A stretch of DNA of 64,000 nucleotides from Mesostigma viride (lineage: Eukaryota; Streptophyta; Mesostigmatophyceae; Mesostigmatales; Mesostigmataceae). This document shows, piece after piece, positions 22,227 to 32,415 of this stretch. Position numbers and translations under genes: made by a program. Every line of letters begins with the position of its first letter. The first letter of the stretch is position 1. Location of the stretch: the NCBI GenBank assembly GCA_009746045.1, contig RPFO01000865.1, forward strand, positions 22,079-86,078. Direction: 5' to 3'. The notes below the pieces were generated by a model that saw only the letters and a program-made list of their open reading frames with translations, was not told where the DNA came from and searched no databases.

Positions 22227-23706
22227 TGTCGCGTCCGTGATCTATCACGTCCGCAATTCAGATTTTAGCGTAATTCTGACGTCCGCAGCCTTGTGCGGGT
22301 TGCTATACCGCGGCCCGGTACTGACGCCGCAGATCTCAGTTGTACTCACGCGCCAAGTCCGCTGAATTTGCTGACGGAACTTTTGGGCGGACCTGAATTT
22401 CACTAACATTCGTCACAAGGGCAGTTTGCCGAATGCTGGTACACAGCAAGCCGGCGAGGCACTGAGCAGATGTGCAATTTCAGGATTTCAACGTGGGACA
22501 CCAGACACAAATGCAAGGAAGCCCCAGGCGGTGCCTGGCATGGCCGATAGATTTGCCCTTGTATATTTGTGTTCGCTTGACAGATAAAGCTTGAAGTTTA
22601 GCTTGTCGGAAATTAGACAATGTTATGATTGGCTGATGTCTAAAGTGGCGCTAGTGGCGCCAGCCGCCAGGCTTGAGCATTGAGCAGTATAGAAGGATGA
22701 GCAACGAACCATGGTGGTCGTTGTTCGTCCGTTACTCTCCCTCACAACTTGGTGTTGTCGTCAAGGGGTTTAATAGTGGAACAATCCGGAGCAGCCCCCG
22801 AGAGTGGTTGCAATGAGTAATTGTCATGAGATTGGTTGACGGAAGTGATAACTGTTTGGTTTCGTCAAGATGATGTGTGTATTGTGGGCGAGACTCGGGA
22901 AGGAACCCGGTCGTCGTTGGCCAGTGAGCCATAGCTGGGGTAAGCGGGATAGGTAGACAGGATAGGGGGCGCTGAAGGACACTGCCAGCCGTAAGCCAAG
23001 CGGAGCAGTGTGGCGTCACCCGAGGCCTGCTAGGTTATCAAGAACCGCTTAGCCTTATTTGGACAGTGACGCACAAGTACGACATTATACGACTAGACAA
23101 CACTTGTATTCTTGTCGATGTCTTTTGAAATTAAATGTGAATGGTTTGGTTGCTTTCCAAATATATAAAGCATCATGGTTTTATTCTACACCTGGCTGGC
23201 TACGGAATTGCCTGTCATGAGGTCGGCGGCCAAGTATGTCCGTGACCTGCATCTCACACTGGATTTTAACGAGCGAACAACCCATGATGGGTTCAGTCCG
23301 GCCAGCCTGGATGTTCCTCCTGCTTCACCCACGGAAGCACAAGGAAGAGGTTATTGCTTAGCCTTCAAAAGCATCTGAAGAGGTTAGGCTTTTCCCTGTA
23401 CAAAGCCATTGAAGGGGTTATTGCTAAGCCTTTAAAAGCATGCATGTTAAGGTTGTTGCTGATCCTGGAAAAGCATCTTTGAGCAGCTGGATTTTTTTTT
23501 TTTGCTGCTGCCTGGAATGACGCCCTCTTTGGGCTTCCTTCTTTTGTGTGAGATGCCTTTCTTTCACTTTTTGCTCTCACGTTGTTGTGAGCTAAATAGT
23601 GGGGGGGAGGTGGCATATCTCACACATGATTACTGCTGATTATAGTGGATGCATTCCAAGTAGCGGTAATGACCAGTCCAGGATGATATGGCACGCAAAC
23701 GCGACA
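22227..23706 (+). mobile_element. TGTCGCGT-ended repeat, copy 1
   Basis: 1,480 bp starting TGTCGCGT and ending ACGCGACA. With copy 2 it is flanked by CCTG on both sides (22223-22226 and 24558-24561), and the joined flanks match the 3' LTR. TATA-like boxes and T/A-rich tracts occur inside, and there is no ORF of note. It could be a solo LTR (TG...CA ends) or a TIR element; the 4-bp duplication fits either. Confidence 0.7.
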
Positions 23707-23708
23707 GC

Positions 23709-24557
23709 TGTCGCGTCCGTGATCTATCACGTCCGCAATTCAGATTTTAGCGTAATTCTGACGTCCGCAGCCTTGTGCGGGTTGCTATACCGCGGCCCGG
23801 TACTGACGCCGCAGATCTCAGTTGTACTCACGCGCCAAGTCCGCTGAATTTGCTGACGGAACTTTTGGGCGGACCTGAATTTCACTAACATTCGTCACAA
23901 GGGCAGTTTGCCGAATGCTGGTACACAGCAAGCCGGCGAGGCACTGAGCAGATGTGCAATTTCAGGATTTCAACGTGGGACACCAGACACAAATGCAAGG
24001 AAGCCCCAGGCGGTGCCTGGCATGGCCGATAGATTTGCCCTTGTATATTTGTGTTCGCTTGACAGATAAAGCTTGAAGTTTAGCTTGTCGGAAATTAGAC
24101 AATGTTATGATTGGCTGATGTCTAAAGTGGCGCTAGTGGCGCCAGCCGCCAGGCTTGAGCATTGAGCAGTATAGAAGGATGAGCAACGAACCATGGTGGT
24201 CGTTGTTCGTCCGTTACTCTCCCTCACAACTTGGTGTTGTCGTCAAGGGGTTTAATAGTGGAACAATCCGGAGCAGCCCCCGAGAGTGGTTGCAATGAGT
24301 AATTGTCATGAGATTGGTTGACGGAAGTGATAACTGTTTGGTTTCGTCAAGAGGATGTGTGTATTGTGGGCGAGACTCGGGAAGGAACCCGGTCGTCGTT
24401 GGCCAGTGAGCCATAGCTGGGGTAAGCGGGATAGGTAGACAGGATAGGGGGCGCTGAAAGGTGGCATATCTCACACATGATTACTGCTGATTATAGTGGA
24501 TGCATTCCAAGTAGCGGTAATGACCAGTCCAGGATGATATGGCACGCAAACGCGACA
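23709..24557 (+). mobile_element. TGTCGCGT-ended repeat, copy 2 (internally deleted)
   Basis: Same ends as copy 1, separated from it by two bases (GC). It lacks the part equivalent to about 22978-23610. It matches copy 1 almost base for base elsewhere, so the pair may come from unequal exchange. Confidence 0.7.
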
Positions 24558-24984
24558 CCTGTATGGCAGACCTACTGTATAGGAACTGGGCGCTGTACAG
24601 GTAGTGAATACTGTACCGGGAGTGTTATTACTGAGCAGGCATTCTGGGCTGCTCAGGACTAGCAAGCACAGTGCACAAGTATATAAAGAATAGACCAGTG
24701 CCATTTGGGCAGATCTCTTGCGAGCCCGCCTCACGTGTGTTGCCTTGACTTGGCAAACTCGTGTACAAGCACTCACGTGCCCGAGTGCTGTAAGCCTATA
24801 CAATTTAACAAAGCTCCGTTTCCAACCATATTCACACATTGCTGCATTGCAACCATATCCTTACATATTGCGTTTCATAAGAATGTTAACTCAAATTACA
24901 AGCAGTCTCGACGGAACGGCCAGGAGGGTCGTTGCTGTTTGCTGCGTGCAGCGTTGACGACGCGAGAAGCTCGTCCGGTGGTGA

Positions 24985-27286
24985 ATGGTGCAGGAAGAAC
25001 AACGGCAGCAGAATTTCCGGTTTCGGCAGTCTGCTGGTGGTTCAATTTCGCCTGAATTGCGTCGTGTCGTTCGAGATTTATCTTTATTGCTTGCAGATGT
25101 CGCGTTTGCGTGCCATTATATCCTAGCCTATCACTTGGAATGCATATCCATAGCAATAGAGTACTCATGTGTGTGATCCACTATATCCCCCCCCCACTTT
25201 TTAGCTCGAAAAAAGGGGAAGAGCCAAAAAGTAAAAAAAAAAGAGGATCACATAGGAAAAAAAAAATCCCACGGCAGGACCACACATGCTTTTCAAATAG
25301 GCTAAGCAATAACCTCTTCAGTGCTTTTTCAAGGATAAGCATAATCCTCTTCATGGCTTTTTCAAGGATAAGCCTAATCCGCTTCATAGCTTTTTACAGG
25401 ATAAGCTTAATCCTCTTCCAAGTGCTCGACCCTGCAAGCACCTTGGGTATACCTCCGGCTCGGGCTGGCCGAACTGAACCCGCCAAGGGTTGTTCGCTCG
25501 TTAAAATCCTGTGATAAATAAAACCATGATGCTTTATATATTTGGAAAGCAACCAAACCATTCACATTTAATTTCAAAAGACATCGACAAGAATACAAGT
25601 GTTGTCTAGTCGTATAATGTCGTACTTGTGCGTCACTGTCCAAATAAGGCTAAGCGGTTCTTGATAACCTAGCAGGCCTCGGGTGACGCCACACTGCTCC
25701 GCTTGGCTTACGGCTGGCAGTGTCCTTTAGCGCCCCCTATCCTGTCTACCTATCCCGCTTACCCCAGCTATGGCTCACTGGCCAACGACGACCGGGTTCC
25801 TTCCCGAGTCTCGCCCACAATACACACATCATCTTGACGAAACCAAACAGTTATCACTTCCGTCAACCAATCTCATGACAATTACTCATTGCAACCACTC
25901 TCGGGGGCTGCTCCGGATTGTTCCACTATTAAACCCCTTGACGACAACACCAAGTTGTGAGGGAGAGTAACGAGCGAACAACGACCACCATGGCCGCTGC
26001 TGTGCTCCTAAATACCTCCAAAAATCCCGGCATCCATGCGCTGTCGCATTTGCCAGCAAGCCGCCTGACGTGCAGTTAGACTGCCAGCAAAATGCAGAGC
26101 AAGTCTGTTCGACAGCCACGTGCGAGCCAGCACACCGCACACTACGATCTGCGTATCTAGCTTTGTCCGATGGACTGAACATCATTCCGTCTGGACAATA
26201 CAACAGATTCGTAACTGCCAAATGTCACGCACCGGAATATTGCGCAAGCCACCAAGGCTTTGCGCCCCAAAGTCTTGCGCCTAAACCTAAGTCAGGTCAC
26301 CTAAGACTGTCACTCTAGAAATTCAGGCCTTTCCGGCGCGGCGCTCCACACCGGCCCAAGGAACAAAGCCTGCGGCCTACTGAATCGGAACCAACCAAAC
26401 GTCGGTAACGATTCCGATTACGGCAACCGCGTAACTTCTTGAGTGTACGGACGTAAATGATCACGGACGTGACACAGATCGTCCACCTGTTAATCGCAAC
26501 TTCGTGCAATTCGTCGACGACCAGGTCGAGGATTGGGAGCGAATTCTGCGGCACGTCCAAACCATCGTCATTCCGGAGCACCGGAGCATCGACGACATCG
26601 AGCAAGAGCTGCACGGTTTGGTCGGCATCCAGACTGTGATTACGGCATTAGCTGAGCGGGTGCGTGCGGAGTTGGCGGCTAGGCGAGGAGAGGCTGCGGA
26701 GGCAGCTGGTGCAGTGCGACACGAGTTCGTGCCGGCAGCAGCGGGTGCGGGTGTACAACGTACGTTTGCAGGCGTAATCGGCGACGAGGGTGTTGCAGCG
26801 GGACCAGTTCGACGAGAGCGACGCGGAGCGGAGCGCTACAGGCGGCTGGCAGAGGTCGAGGCGGCAGCGGAAGCCATCACCGGAGGACAGCGTGCGGCAC
26901 GAGTCGGCAGGTTTCCGGAGCGAGCAAGGGTTCCTTTTCAGGAACTGCCCCAACCCCTTCGCGTTCGTGTGACGCGTTGGGAGGAGTTCGCCCCTCTGGG
27001 TTACGACAGTGACCTGGACGTGGGAGCTGTGGGGGTCGCTGGGCTAGGCGACGAGGCGCTTGGCGACCACGAGGTGCCAAGATACAATCCGCGGGGTGCC
27101 AACGACGGGTTGTCACCTGTCTACTATACTAACGGTGACGACTCTGTCATCGCGGGCCGACAGCGGGTCGACGACGGCGCAGCGGGTAGCAGGGTGCCAG
27201 AGCTGATCGTTGTGAGCGACAGCGACAGTGACAGCGACAAGGAAAACCAGGAAGCGCCTGCGGGTGACCGTGGTGGTCTTGACTGA
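24985..27286 (+). pseudogene. Copia-2 ORF1, interrupted by repeat copy 3
   Basis: Begins MVQEEQRQQNFRFRQSAGG at 24985, is cut at 25097 and resumes at 26479. Joined across the 4-bp duplication it stays in frame (LLLADRPPVNRNF) and gives 306 aa. Predicted features are a helical, Arg/Glu-rich middle (RRERRGAERYRRLAEVEAAA) and an acidic Ser/Asp tail (SDSDSDSDKENQ) before the stop at 27286. No known domain is recognised. It sits between the 5' LTR and Gag, where most Copia elements have nothing, so it may be an extra structural or regulatory protein. Confidence 0.6.
25098..26474 (-). mobile_element. TGTCGCGT-ended repeat, copy 3 (inverted)
   Basis: 1,377 bp, reverse complement of the family. Flanked by CAGA on both sides (25094-25097 and 26475-26478). 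Its 25505-25990 mirrors 22712-23190, making a long inverted repeat of about 480 bp with copy 1. Confidence 0.75.
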
Positions 27287-27388
27287 GTGGTAACACTTGG
27301 CATTTTCCTTTCTTGTTCAGCAGCTTATATTGCTTTAATTGCTGCTTGGCCACTTGGCTGGTTGTAGCAGATCTGAACAGAGGCCATC

Positions 27389-28582
27389 ATGAGTGAGGGA
27401 GCTATTGACCAACAAGCGCGCGACATTATGGGCTTTGCGCGGCGCGGCGCTGGGATGGATGGACGCGATGGACGCGATGGACGCGATGGACGTGATGGAC
27501 GCGGTGACGGCCAGGCGCTGGGAGACCAGGCTGCGCTGGCAGATGATCAGAGCCAAGGATCTCAGGGCGGTCAGAACGCGCCAGCTGCAGATCAAGCGGC
27601 ACCTAGGCGGCCGACCGTGGCTGAGGGGTACGCGGTGCTAGGCCAGTTTCAGTCCATCAAGGACAATCGGCAGCCCCGGGACGCTGAGAGGATGTTAGAG
27701 GACATGAACTTGTACACGGACATCTACACCGGTGACAAGCTTCGCATCCTGGCGTCTAGTGGCTACATAAGAAGGCAGTCGGCGAGGCGGCTGTTCAAGT
27801 TTGTTCGGGAGCGACACACGGCGGGAGACACCTGGACTGCGTTTATGACGCGACTCAAGTCGTTCCTGAGTGACAAGAGGACCATAGATGGGTCTCACCT
27901 GAAGCAAGAGTACCTGGACTACAAGCCCATCAAGGGGCAGCTAGTGGTCCACGCCTTTGAAGACTTCGTCAAGCTGAGGGAGGACGCCATGGCCAAAGGT
28001 TTCTTCGTTGCAGATCGGATGGCCATGGGCGACTTTCTCAAGTCGCTGCAGCTGGATCCGGTCACCATGGATAATGTGACCATCCACATGCGACAGGTCC
28101 ATAGCTGGGCAGCCATGACGGACCAGTTGTATGAGTGTTTCAGCGGCAAGTACGTAGGTGGTAAGCGCCCACGTCAAGGGGACGAGGAGGCCGCTGAACC
28201 TGCGGTTAAGTCCATGAAGGGATCGGGCCACGGGGGCCCAGCGTCCTCGAGAGGGCCTGAGACCTCTTCAAGGGGTCGAGGAAGGTCCAGGAGGGGGCGT
28301 GACAGAAGGGCTGGACGGGGGACACCGCCGAAGTCGGGGCATCCACAGTCCCAGTTTGACTTCAAGAGGGTGGGTGGTCCTCCCAAGGCTGGGCCCAGCA
28401 GTGGGACCTCACGGGACATCAGTCAGGTGGAATGTTATTTCTGCCAAGGGAAGGGTCACTTCAGAAATGAGTGTCCCTCGTACCTGAGGCAGGAAGGTCA
28501 GAGCAAGCCAGCTCAGGGTGGCAGCAAGGAGAAGGCTGGTCCATCCCAGGATAAGGGCAAGGGCAAGGCTGCTGATCATTGA
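27389..28582 (+). CDS. Copia-2 Gag
   Basis: 397 aa from MSEGAIDQQARDIMG. Residues 25-40 are a short Gly-Arg-Asp tandem (GRDGRDGRDGRDGR). The middle (LFKFVRERHTAGDTWTAFMT to MDNVTIHMRQVHSWA) has the helical pattern of retrotransposon Gag proteins. After an Arg/Gly-rich stretch comes a CX2CX4HX4C zinc knuckle, CYFCQGKGHFRNEC, near residue 350. The stop is TGA followed by CTT, and Pol continues in the same frame. This is the only large Copia-2 ORF left intact. Role: virus-like particle shell and RNA binding, by family. Confidence 0.85.
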   Translation: MSEGAIDQQARDIMGFARRGAGMDGRDGRDGRDGRDGRGDGQALGDQAALADDQSQGSQGGQNAPAADQAAPRRPTVAEGYAVLGQFQSIKDNRQPRDAERMLEDMNLYTDIYTGDKLRILASSGYIRRQSARRLFKFVRERHTAGDTWTAFMTRLKSFLSDKRTIDGSHLKQEYLDYKPIKGQLVVHAFEDFVKLREDAMAKGFFVADRMAMGDFLKSLQLDPVTMDNVTIHMRQVHSWAAMTDQLYECFSGKYVGGKRPRQGDEEAAEPAVKSMKGSGHGGPASSRGPETSSRGRGRSRRGRDRRAGRGTPPKSGHPQSQFDFKRVGGPPKAGPSSGTSRDISQVECYFCQGKGHFRNECPSYLRQEGQSKPAQGGSKEKAGPSQDKGKGKAADH

Positions 28583-28971
28583 CTTGAGCCTGCACACATC
28601 CCTGTACCCTGGAGGGTGCCCCCAGGGGTGTGTAATGTAGCTGCTAGTGACGGCAGTGAGGGGCAGCCCCATGCTCTAGTAACAGAGCCTATTGGACACG
28701 ATGGGGCAAGCTTGGTAACCACAGAAAGTATGCCAGCTGTAGCTGCAGTGGTTACTCGCCAACGTGCCCGCCATGGCGGTGCTGAGCCTGAGGTAGGACC
28801 TGGTGATGTGGACCCAGGTGGATCTCAGAAGCATTCTGACCGTGCAGGACTGGCACAGGATGGTCAGGATGAGGATAGGGCTGGAGACAGTCTGACAGGC
28901 ACGACCCTGGTGCCTCCTGTACATAAGGGATCTGTACATACCTTGAGTGCTGATAATGACAATAAAAGATT
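28583..28971 (+). pseudogene. Copia-2 Pol, segment 1 (linker)
   Basis: In frame with Gag across the TGA: LEPAHIPVPWRVPPG to SADNDNKRF, about 129 aa, rich in Gly, Asp and Ser. There is no DTG or DSG protease motif here, although Copia elements normally carry the protease between Gag and integrase. It is cut at 28972 by the DIRS-like insertion. Confidence 0.65.
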
Positions 28972-31110
28972 TTATGACACTTGAGCTCCCAAGAAAACCA
29001 GCATTTGATTGAAAACAATGAGTAGAGCCCCTGCCAAAGGCAGGTTTAAGTAGTCATCTCGTCTCCCTCGCATGCAGGAGCAAGAGCCCCCCAAGGGTGG
29101 GAGGGGTGGGAAGAAACAATTACGGGTCACAACCCGCCGACCATGCTTATCAAGCCTACCGTCAAAATGGAAAACGGCAAAACCAGAAATATCCTAACGC
29201 TGACAATTTAATAATTCAGCCAGCCAGCTCATCTGTCACACGTCTGAGCTGTCAGGCCATGTGTACTCTTCGAATGCAACCCTGAACACACTACCCAACC
29301 AAGCAGCACACCAATCAATTGGTGAGTGCTGGTTACATCAGATTTTATTACAGCTTTTTGACGCAACTTCCGTCAGCATTCAACACATGGCCGGCCGTTC
29401 AAACAAACGGCGCCTGACTTACAAAAGGCAAAGCTAGTTGCCAGTAGGATTCCCCGGTAAACAACAAGCCGTCCCCATTCGTCTAACAAGCCTTTCTGCA
29501 TGTACAGCCACAAGGTTGTGGCGGCCCTTTCTTTCCCGCATGCTGTTTAATAAACTATTTTCAGAGAAATCCGATTATGACACTTGAGCTCCCAAGAAAA
29601 CCAGCATTTGATTGAAAACAATGAGTAGAGCCCCTGCCAAAGGCAGGTTTAAGTAGTCATCTCGTCTCCCTCGCATGCAGGAGCAAGAGCCCCCCGATCC
29701 ACCCCAGTCCCTGGCGCCATTACCCTCCTCCCCCGCACTGTCGCCGCTCAGGAAACAAAACTTGATAGGATCACTGTTGCCCCAATAACAGTGAACAAAG
29801 AAAAGGAGAAGACCCCCCCCCTCTTCCGAGCAGCCTCGAGGGTAGCCGCTTCCATAAAAGACCACAAAGTGGGGCGTGTCGCAACATCTCCTTCATGGCG
29901 ACTCAGCCCGCACAAGGCTATAATAACCCCCTAAGGGGCCCGACAATAAAAGGTTAGCGAATCCGCGGAGCCGCCTCAGCAAAACATTATTCCGGATAAA
30001 AACCCAGAAAATTCGCATTCCGACGCCACCAGGGTTTGAACCGCTACCTGCCGGGTGCTGAGCAGGAAGAGACGACAAGGCCAGACACTGCCACTGTCAG
30101 CCGAGACGCCTTTCCGATACTCGGTTCCTTTTGTGGGAATTTTGCAAATATATTTTCTTCCGGAACGCAAGAAATTAGCCGGCCGCGCGTCACCCTTATA
30201 TCCCTCGCTGGCCCATAACAAAAAAGGGCCGCGCACCAAGCCGAAGGCAGCGCCATGCAGCGCCCTAGGCGGTGGGCCGCTGACTGACTACCAGCGCAGT
30301 CTCATGGAATCCAAATTAATCTATTGACCTTCGCACAGTTTCCGCATCAGCTGCGGACTTCTTAGTCGACATGATTGGCTCCGCTGCTGGAATTACCAGC
30401 AGCCGGGGCGGGGCGCCCAGCCCACTTTCTATGACCACCGAGACGCTGCCCAGCAAGGTGCCAACCAGAACCACTTGGCACATTGGTAACGCGAAATTTC
30501 CGTTCCGTTCAAACCGCCCCTACCTGCCGTGAAGTCGCAAAGCCCGCGACTTCATAGCAGGCAAGGACGGGGTCTTTGCCTAATTTTCTTTAGCCCCGCC
30601 GCCATAGCAGCGAGGCCGCGCATACTGCTTCAGTGAGCACATTCAAAGAAACAATTACGGGTCACAACCCGCCGACCATGCTTATCAAGCCTACCGTCAA
30701 AATGGAAAACGGCAAAACCAGAAATATCCTAACGCTGACAATTTAATAATTCAGCCAGCCAGCTCATCTGTCACACGTCTGAGCTGTCAGGCCATGTGTA
30801 CTCTTCGAATGCAACCCTGAACACACTACCCAACCAAGCAGCACACCAATCAATTGGTGAGTGCTGGTTACATCAGATTTTATTACAGCTTTTTGACGCA
30901 ACTTCCGTCAGCATTCAACACATGGCCGGCCGTTCAAACAAACGGCGCCTGACTTACAAAAGGCAAAGCTAGTTGCCAGTAGGATTCCCCGGTAAACAAC
31001 AAGCCGTCCCCATTCGTCTAACAAGCCTTTCTGCATGTACAGCCACAAGGTTGTGGCGGCCCTTTCTTTCCCGCATGCTGTTTAATAAACTATTTTCAGA
31101 GAAATCCGAT
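28972..31110 (-). mobile_element. Non-autonomous DIRS-like element with split direct repeats (NAD1)
   Basis: In plus order: A1 (28972-29092), B1 (29111-29575), A2 (29576-29695), a 950-bp internal region, B2 (30646-31110). A is 121 bp and B 465 bp. Read on the minus strand this is B-internal-A-B-A, the same layout as DIRS-1 and DIRS-2. No protein is encoded. It was probably mobilised by a full DIRS element. It lacks a clear target duplication, and simple removal leaves the Copia-2 pol one base out of register. Confidence 0.8.
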
Positions 31111-31251
31111 TCTCTCTTGTATGACATTGCCTCAAGGTTGCATACCATGTTTGGCCATGCAGCTCAGTCTTTGCAAGTTGCTAGACGGCTGGGAGGAAGT
31201 GAGTTGTACTCCATCTGCCAACAGGTTGCTCAAGCTTGCAAGTGCAGGCTA
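31111..31251 (+). pseudogene. Copia-2 Pol, segment 2 (integrase zinc domain)
   Basis: Reads SLLYDIASRLHTMFGHAAQ and ICQQVAQACKCRL. The H-x4-H and paired Cys match the HHCC zinc domain at the start of Copia integrase. It is cut at 31251 by CACTA-B and continues without frame change at 48453 (VARKPKQSHARS). Confidence 0.75.
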
Positions 31252-31264
31252 CACTAGGAAGTCG

Positions 31265-31690
31265 GAAAAAATTCGTCCTGAGATTTCTTGATATCGTCCT
31301 GAGTTCTTTTTTGAGAAATCCTGAGAAATCATGAGAAATCCTGAGATATCTTGAGATTTTCTTGAGATCGTCTTGAGATTTTTCTTAATTTTTCCTGAGA
31401 TTGCCCTGATTTTTCCTGATTTTTTTCGTCTTCACAAAATCTGGTAAGTGCACACCTCGGGTCCTGAGATTTCTGGTGAAAAACTCAGGTCTTGAGATTT
31501 TGACTTTGTAGTGAAAATCTCAGGACAAAATCTCAGGACAATCTCAGGACAATCTCAGGACAATCTCAGGACAATCTCAGGACAATCTCAGGACAATCTC
31601 AGGACAAAAAAACGAGTAGAATCTCAAGAAAATCTCAGGACAAAAAAACGAGTAGAATCTCAAGAAAATCAAGAACATGCACAGGCGAAT
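31265..31690. repeat. CACTA-B left subterminal array
   Basis: CTGAGAAATC units, then eight or so exact tandem copies of ATCTCAGGACA near 31526-31605. Confidence 0.85.
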
Positions 31691-32415
31691 TCTCCAGCCA
31701 TTCTGGGACAAAAAAATGGTGTTATCAGGGACCGACAGAAATACGACAATGCAAGATGATTACAACAGGGGCATGACTCACAATCAGTGCATTTATTACA
31801 TTGATAAATATCATGTTACAGCTTGCATACATCATCCACAGCAAACATGCTGTCAACTGACATTCGTAGTCATGTCTTGCTGAAAGGGAAAAACTGATTC
31901 ATTCTTGGAATCAGGGAAGTTTGTGTACATCTTCACACAATTCTTCACGAGAAGAGTTCTCATGCCTCTCCCATACTGTTCAGAGTCCGCATGTTTCGTT
32001 CTACGTCTTCCTGCACGTAGGAGCACACAATTAAGAAGGACAAAGCAGCAAGGCAGGGCCAGAATCAGAAAGGCTGCAGGATGTGCAAATGTACACCAAA
32101 TCCAAAATGACGAGACAGTAAAAAATCACGCTCGTACACGAGACAAAAAAATCGCTTTGTAGTGCAAAAAAATGGAATCCTGTGCACCCTGATCGTGAAA
32201 ACTTACAGCTATTCCAAAACTGGCTGGACTCAGTTTGATGCCATGCCTTCTGCCTTCTGGCCATTCAGCAGCTCGCAGTGTTTTGCTTGTGCCGCGCTGT
32301 CCGGGGTATTTTCCTGCACGCAAACAGCAGAGAGTTTGGACCATTGGGTTGCGCAAGTAGTCAGAAAAAGAATACACAACAAAACCGAAATGCAAACTAA
32401 TCAAGGCATCCACAA
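31691..32415. other. CACTA-B stretch between array and minus-strand gene
   Basis: No coding signal recognised. Probably the 3' untranslated region of the minus-strand gene. Confidence 0.4.

Larger units (their letters stand above)
19954..24891 (+). repeat. Copia-2 5' LTR (with insertions)
   Basis: LTR sequence is 19954-20229, 22134-22226 and 24562-24891, about 700 bp in all. It matches the 3' LTR at roughly 98 percent by eye. The inserts are a TTAA-flanked element and a pair of TGTCGCGT-ended repeats. A TATATAAAG box lies at about 24681 and could be the promoter. Confidence 0.85.

Noticed and set aside
22732-25970. Conserved short frame (GFLPESRPQYTH) in all three TGTCGCGT repeats
   Set aside because: Conservation is explained by near-identity of the whole repeats; the frame has no start context or domain.
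31500-31690. Evenly spaced short repeats that could suggest a CRISPR array
   Set aside because: Units are contiguous 11-12-base simple repeats with no unique spacers, in a eukaryotic transposon terminus.
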